Shown here: one piece after another, positions 5,485 to 7,695 of the stretch
Layout of the letters: each line of letters begins with the position of its first letter
Position numbering within the stretch: position 1 is the stretch's first letter
Assembly: GCA_025057405.1 (NCBI GenBank)
Contig: JANWXV010000023.1
Location: 1 to 7,695 of the forward strand
Direction: 5' to 3'
Length of the DNA stretch: 7,695 bases
Source of the DNA: Candidatus Bipolaricaulota bacterium
Lineage (GTDB): Bacteria > Bipolaricaulota > Bipolaricaulia > RBG-16-55-9 > DRXL01
The notes under the pieces: model-generated
The model's database searches: none
What the model saw: the letters and a program-made list of their open reading frames with translations, nothing else
What the model was told of the DNA's origin: nothing
Position numbers and translations under genes: made by a program

Positions 5485-6264
5485 ATGCGCAAGATCGCGA
5501 TTATCAACCAAAAAGGGGGCACGGCCAAGACGACCACCGCCGTCAATCTCGCGGCGGCGCTGGCCGAGCAAGACTGTACCGTCTTATTGATAGACATGGA
5601 CCCGCAGGGGAACATCTCTACATGGTTCGACATCGTTCCCCAAAAGTCGCTCTATCACTTGTTGCTGGACGAGGCCGTGACGCCCGAGGAGTGTATCGTT
5701 CCCGTGCGCGAGAACCTCTATGTGCTCCCCAGCACCAAGATCGCCGCGCAAGCCGAACTGATACTGACAGGGCTGCCGGGGCGCGAGCGCGTCCTCAGCC
5801 GAAGACTCGCCAGGCTGGGCGGCTATGACTTCGTCTTCTTAGATTGCCCGCCTAGTCTCAATCTCTTGAATCAGAACGCGATCACCTATGCCGATGAAGC
5901 GTTCATCCCTGTCAGCATGGACTATCTGGCGCTCGTCGGGGTCAAACAGATCTTAGAGAACTTAAAGATGGTGCGCGAGATCCTGGGGCACGAGATTGAC
6001 GTCTCGTTGGTCATCCCAACGTTCTATGATCGGCGCAACCGCAAGAGCCGCGAAGTCTTAGAGAAATTAGAACTGCACTTTGACAGCAAAGTCACAGAAC
6101 CCATCCGCGCGAATGTGCGTCTGGCCGAAGCAGCGAGCTACCATCAGACGATCTTTGAGTACGACCCCGGCTCGCACGGTGCGCGCGACTACAAGAGATT
6201 GGCCGAGCGCGTGCTAGCAGAGACGCCCAGCCGCCACGCCCGAGAGAAGGTGATCACGCGATGA
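5485..6264 (+). CDS. parA: ParA-family partition ATPase (small, type Ib-like)
   Basis: ParA ATPases bind DNA non-specifically as ATP dimers and position DNA or protein cargo through a partner that stimulates hydrolysis. The 259-residue protein has the deviant Walker A KGGTAKTTT with signature Lys10 and P-loop Lys15, the switch I region DMDPQGN at 37-43, and Walker B FVFLDCPPS at 116-124. It lacks an N-terminal HTH domain, as type Ib and chromosomal Soj-like proteins do. The ATG at 5485 is chosen because it starts directly at MRKIAIINQKGG and follows AAGGGGTGAGAGG (5472-5484). The upstream in-frame extension is simply the unknown gene's sequence in another frame. The stop overlaps the RHH gene start by ATGA, so the pair is translationally coupled. 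What is segregated (plasmid-derived replicon, chromosome or protein cargo) cannot be told. Confidence 0.93.
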   Translation: MRKIAIINQKGGTAKTTTAVNLAAALAEQDCTVLLIDMDPQGNISTWFDIVPQKSLYHLLLDEAVTPEECIVPVRENLYVLPSTKIAAQAELILTGLPGRERVLSRRLARLGGYDFVFLDCPPSLNLLNQNAITYADEAFIPVSMDYLALVGVKQILENLKMVREILGHEIDVSLVIPTFYDRRNRKSREVLEKLELHFDSKVTEPIRANVRLAEAASYHQTIFEYDPGSHGARDYKRLAERVLAETPSRHAREKVITR

Positions 6265-6521
6265 AGCCCCGTCGTTCGATTGCGCACGACCCGCTTGCCG
6301 AGAGCGAGATCATGAAGGCTTTCTACAAGCCCAATATCGCCAAGAAGGCTTCAGAAGCCGGCGCGGGCTTGGTGAAGGCGACGTTCTATCTCGACCCCAA
6401 CGATATCGTCTCGCTGGAAGAGCTGCAATTAACGATTCGCAAGCGCGAGGGCCGAAAAGCGAATAAATCCGAGCTGATGCGCGAGGCGATTGCGCTGCTG
6501 GTCAAAGAGTACTCCAAGTGA
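6261..6521 (+). CDS. ribbon-helix-helix DNA-binding partner of ParA (ParB/ParG-like)
   Basis: This 86-residue basic protein probably acts as the centromere-binding adaptor and autorepressor of the partition operon. Residues 1-36 are polar and probably flexible, with an arginine pair near the start (MKPRRS); in ParG-like proteins such tails activate the ParA ATPase. Residues 38-45 (VKATFYLD) fit the DNA-contacting beta ribbon. NDIVSLEELQLTIRKREG forms helix A, and KANKSELMREAIALLVKEY forms helix B with the usual NKSE-type turn. It overlaps parA by ATGA and has an AAGG ten bases upstream. The placement directly after parA, the size and the fold together support the type Ib assignment; sequence similarity among such proteins is too low to name it more exactly. 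The upstream CAGT repeats are its likely binding sites. An antitoxin is less likely, because no toxin gene follows. Confidence 0.82.
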   Translation: MKPRRSIAHDPLAESEIMKAFYKPNIAKKASEAGAGLVKATFYLDPNDIVSLEELQLTIRKREGRKANKSELMREAIALLVKEYSK

Positions 6522-6525
6522 TAGG

Positions 6526-6546
6526 ATGGGCGCGGGAGGCGCCCAT
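6526..6546 (+). promoter_or_regulatory. hairpin presenting the ribosome binding site of the repair-fusion gene
   Basis: ATGGGCGC (6526-6533) pairs perfectly with GCGCCCAT (6539-6546) around the loop GGGAG (6534-6538). The loop is the Shine-Dalgarno sequence, and the 3' arm includes the first two bases of the ATG at 6545. The RHH stop codon (6519-6521) ends four bases before the stem, so a terminating ribosome would be placed to melt it. This fits translational coupling or a structure-controlled switch. Confidence 0.55.
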
Positions 6547-7549
6547 GCTGCCCGACATCGAGAAGATCACCCTAGAACTCGTCGCTCAAATCCCCAAGGG
6601 CAGAGTCGCAACGTTCCGAGAGATCGCCCTTGCGCTCGGCGACCCCATCGCCGCACGCGTCGTCGGCTCAATTCTGACGCAGCACAAGCACGACTGCCCC
6701 AGCTATCGGGTTATCAGCTTCGACGGAACAGTTACAGAAGAGCAAGCGAAGCTTCTCCAAGCTGAAGGCATCCCTGTCAAAGACGGGCGCGTGCTCTCAG
6801 TGAATAAATTTCTCTTTCGCGCGTTTCGCAGCGACAAGCCCCTCCAACGGCTTCAGCAGATCCAACACGAGATCCGCGCGCGCATGCGCTTAGCCCCCGA
6901 TAGAAAGGAGTATCGCACCGTAGGCGGGATTGATCTCTCGTATGCAGACGCGCACGGCGTCGCGGCGTATGTGCGCCTAGAGCTTGAATCGCTAAGAGTG
7001 TTCGACACGCAGACGCTCACTCAGATCGTGCGTTTTCCCTATATTCCCAGCTATTTAGCGTTTCGTGAACTCCCCGTCATGCTCGCGCTCTTGCACAAGC
7101 TCAAAGATCAGAGCGCTTTAGCCGATATGACGTTCGTAGACGGCACGGGGAGGCTGCACCATCGCCAGGCCGGGATCGCGTCGCAGCTGGGCGTGATGCT
7201 CGATATCCCAACGATTGGGATTACGAAATCGCTCTTGCACGGCGAGCCTGAGAGAGACCTAAAGACTCTAGCGCTGAGAGAGATCTGTTATATTCGCATC
7301 GAGGGGGAGCGTGCCGGCGCGGCGCTCCGCCCCAGAGAAGACGCTGAGCCGTTCTTCATCTCGCCGGGGCATCGCGTAGATTTAGAGACAGCGATAGAGC
7401 TAACTCTGCGCACGCTCACGAGCGAGTCGGCTCTCCCAACGACGATCCAACACGCGCACGAGACGAGCCGTCACGCTGCCCAAGAGCTGAAACAAAAGAC
7501 TGCACAGGCGCGCAAGAGTTCTCAGTTGGGTTTGTTCGACAAGCCCTGA
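6545..7549 (+). CDS. alkyltransferase-like domain fused to endonuclease V, with clamp-binding tail
   Basis: A predicted DNA-repair protein of 334 residues. Residues 1-80 match the DNA-binding domain of O6-alkylguanine-DNA alkyltransferases (IPKGRVATFREIALALG, AARVVGSIL with the arginine finger, RVISFDG). The acceptor motif PCHR is PSYR at 52-55, so the nucleophilic Cys is Ser; this half is probably a lesion sensor rather than a methyltransferase. Residues about 85-300 are endonuclease V, which nicks DNA (or RNA) near deaminated adenine (inosine). Asp130 (GGIDLSY), wedge PYIP (165-168), Glu175 (AFRELP), Asp199 (VDGTGRLHHR), Lys228 (GITKS) and His276 (ISPGHR) are all present, so it should be active. 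The tail ends QLGLFDKP, a canonical beta-clamp-binding pentapeptide. A similar fusion is known from the archaeon Ferroplasma acidarmanus. The start could instead be the GTG at 6518, overlapping the RHH stop; I prefer the ATG, because GGGAG precedes it and the domain begins there. Confidence 0.9.
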   Translation: MLPDIEKITLELVAQIPKGRVATFREIALALGDPIAARVVGSILTQHKHDCPSYRVISFDGTVTEEQAKLLQAEGIPVKDGRVLSVNKFLFRAFRSDKPLQRLQQIQHEIRARMRLAPDRKEYRTVGGIDLSYADAHGVAAYVRLELESLRVFDTQTLTQIVRFPYIPSYLAFRELPVMLALLHKLKDQSALADMTFVDGTGRLHHRQAGIASQLGVMLDIPTIGITKSLLHGEPERDLKTLALREICYIRIEGERAGAALRPREDAEPFFISPGHRVDLETAIELTLRTLTSESALPTTIQHAHETSRHAAQELKQKTAQARKSSQLGLFDKP

Positions 7550-7564
7550 AGTACCTCGTAAAAT
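7536..7564 (+). promoter_or_regulatory. candidate promoter of the HD-domain gene
   Basis: TCGACA (7536-7541, 5 of 6) and TAAAAT (7559-7564, 5 of 6) with a 17-base spacer, lying over the end of the repair-fusion gene. Transcription would start near 7571, about 28 bases before the ATG at 7599. The local A+T richness of 7557-7580 supports it. Confidence 0.5.
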
Positions 7565-7598
7565 ACCCTCTAATACTTTTCGATGCGAGGGGATGATC

Positions 7599-7695
7599 AT
7601 GACGCGCTCCGAAGCTTTAGCTCTGGTACACGAGTACACCAAGAACCAAAACTTGGTCAAGCACATGTTCGCGGTGGAAGCCGCCATGCGCGCCT
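7599..7695 (+). CDS. probable HD-domain phosphohydrolase (5' fragment)
   Basis: Only the first 32 codons are in the window, with one leftover base. The peptide MTRSEALALVHEYTKNQNLVKHMFAVEAAMRA matches the typical opening of HDIG/HD-domain hydrolases (KNxNLxKHMxAVEAxMR), in which the His of the first metal site usually follows this helix. GAGGGG (7587-7592) lies six bases before the ATG at 7599. The ATG at 7593 is in frame but would touch the ribosome binding site, so it is less likely. The catalytic HD pair lies outside the window, so the assignment rests on the N-terminal helix alone. Confidence 0.65.
   Translation, partial: MTRSEALALVHEYTKNQNLVKHMFAVEAAMRA

Noticed and set aside
6261..6521. 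Antitoxin of a toxin-antitoxin pair
   Set aside because: RHH proteins are often antitoxins, but the overlapping neighbours are parA and a repair enzyme; no small toxin gene is present.

Overview
This is a gene-dense bacterial window of roughly 58-60% G+C by eye. Bacterial origin is supported by Shine-Dalgarno sequences, sigma-70-type promoters (one TTGACC-18-TATAAT), and a bacterial sliding-clamp-binding motif. No marker gene fixes the taxon. The mix of a three-cysteine LarE, a ParA/RHH pair and an alkyltransferase/endonuclease V fusion suggests a deep-branching, possibly thermophilic or anaerobic lineage (for example Bipolaricaulota/Acetothermia or relatives), but that is inference only.

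Region 1 (1-1104, minus strand): the first 368 codons of an exported, helix-rich protein of unknown function. Its stop lies outside the window. A near-consensus promoter and a strong ribosome binding site lie in the 85-base divergent intergenic region.

Region 2 (1190-3886, plus strand): a tightly overlapping larE-larB-larC operon for the nickel-pincer nucleotide (NPN) cofactor used by lactate racemase and other LarA-like enzymes. LarB carboxylates and hydrolyses nicotinate adenine dinucleotide, LarE adds the two sulfurs, and LarC inserts nickel. No larA is in the window. LarE carries a CxxC plus a third Cys, the pattern of cluster-type LarE proteins. LarB is about 29 residues shorter at its N terminus than the classical protein. 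larC is one unbroken frame but carries a 22-codon insertion that is a 70-base palindromic repeat element.

Region 3 (3926-5377): a 483-residue soluble protein that I do not recognise, with its own promoter and a strong ribosome binding site.

Region 4 (5378-7549): a second overlapping operon. An upstream array of CAGT tetramers at 8-base pitch precedes a small ParA ATPase and an 86-residue ribbon-helix-helix (RHH) protein, which together look like a type Ib partition module. The RHH stop codon is followed within a few bases by a hairpin holding the ribosome binding site of a DNA-repair fusion. That fusion has an alkyltransferase-like domain without its catalytic Cys, an intact endonuclease V domain, and a C-terminal QLGLF clamp-binding motif. 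The DNA-segregation and DNA-repair genes therefore look transcriptionally and translationally coupled.

Region 5 (7599-7695): the first 32 codons of a probable HD-domain phosphohydrolase, with its own likely promoter.

The most interesting items are the palindrome domesticated in larC, the iteron/ParA/RHH module linked to the repair fusion, the RBS hairpin, and the fusion protein itself. I see no tRNA, rRNA, CRISPR array or transposase.
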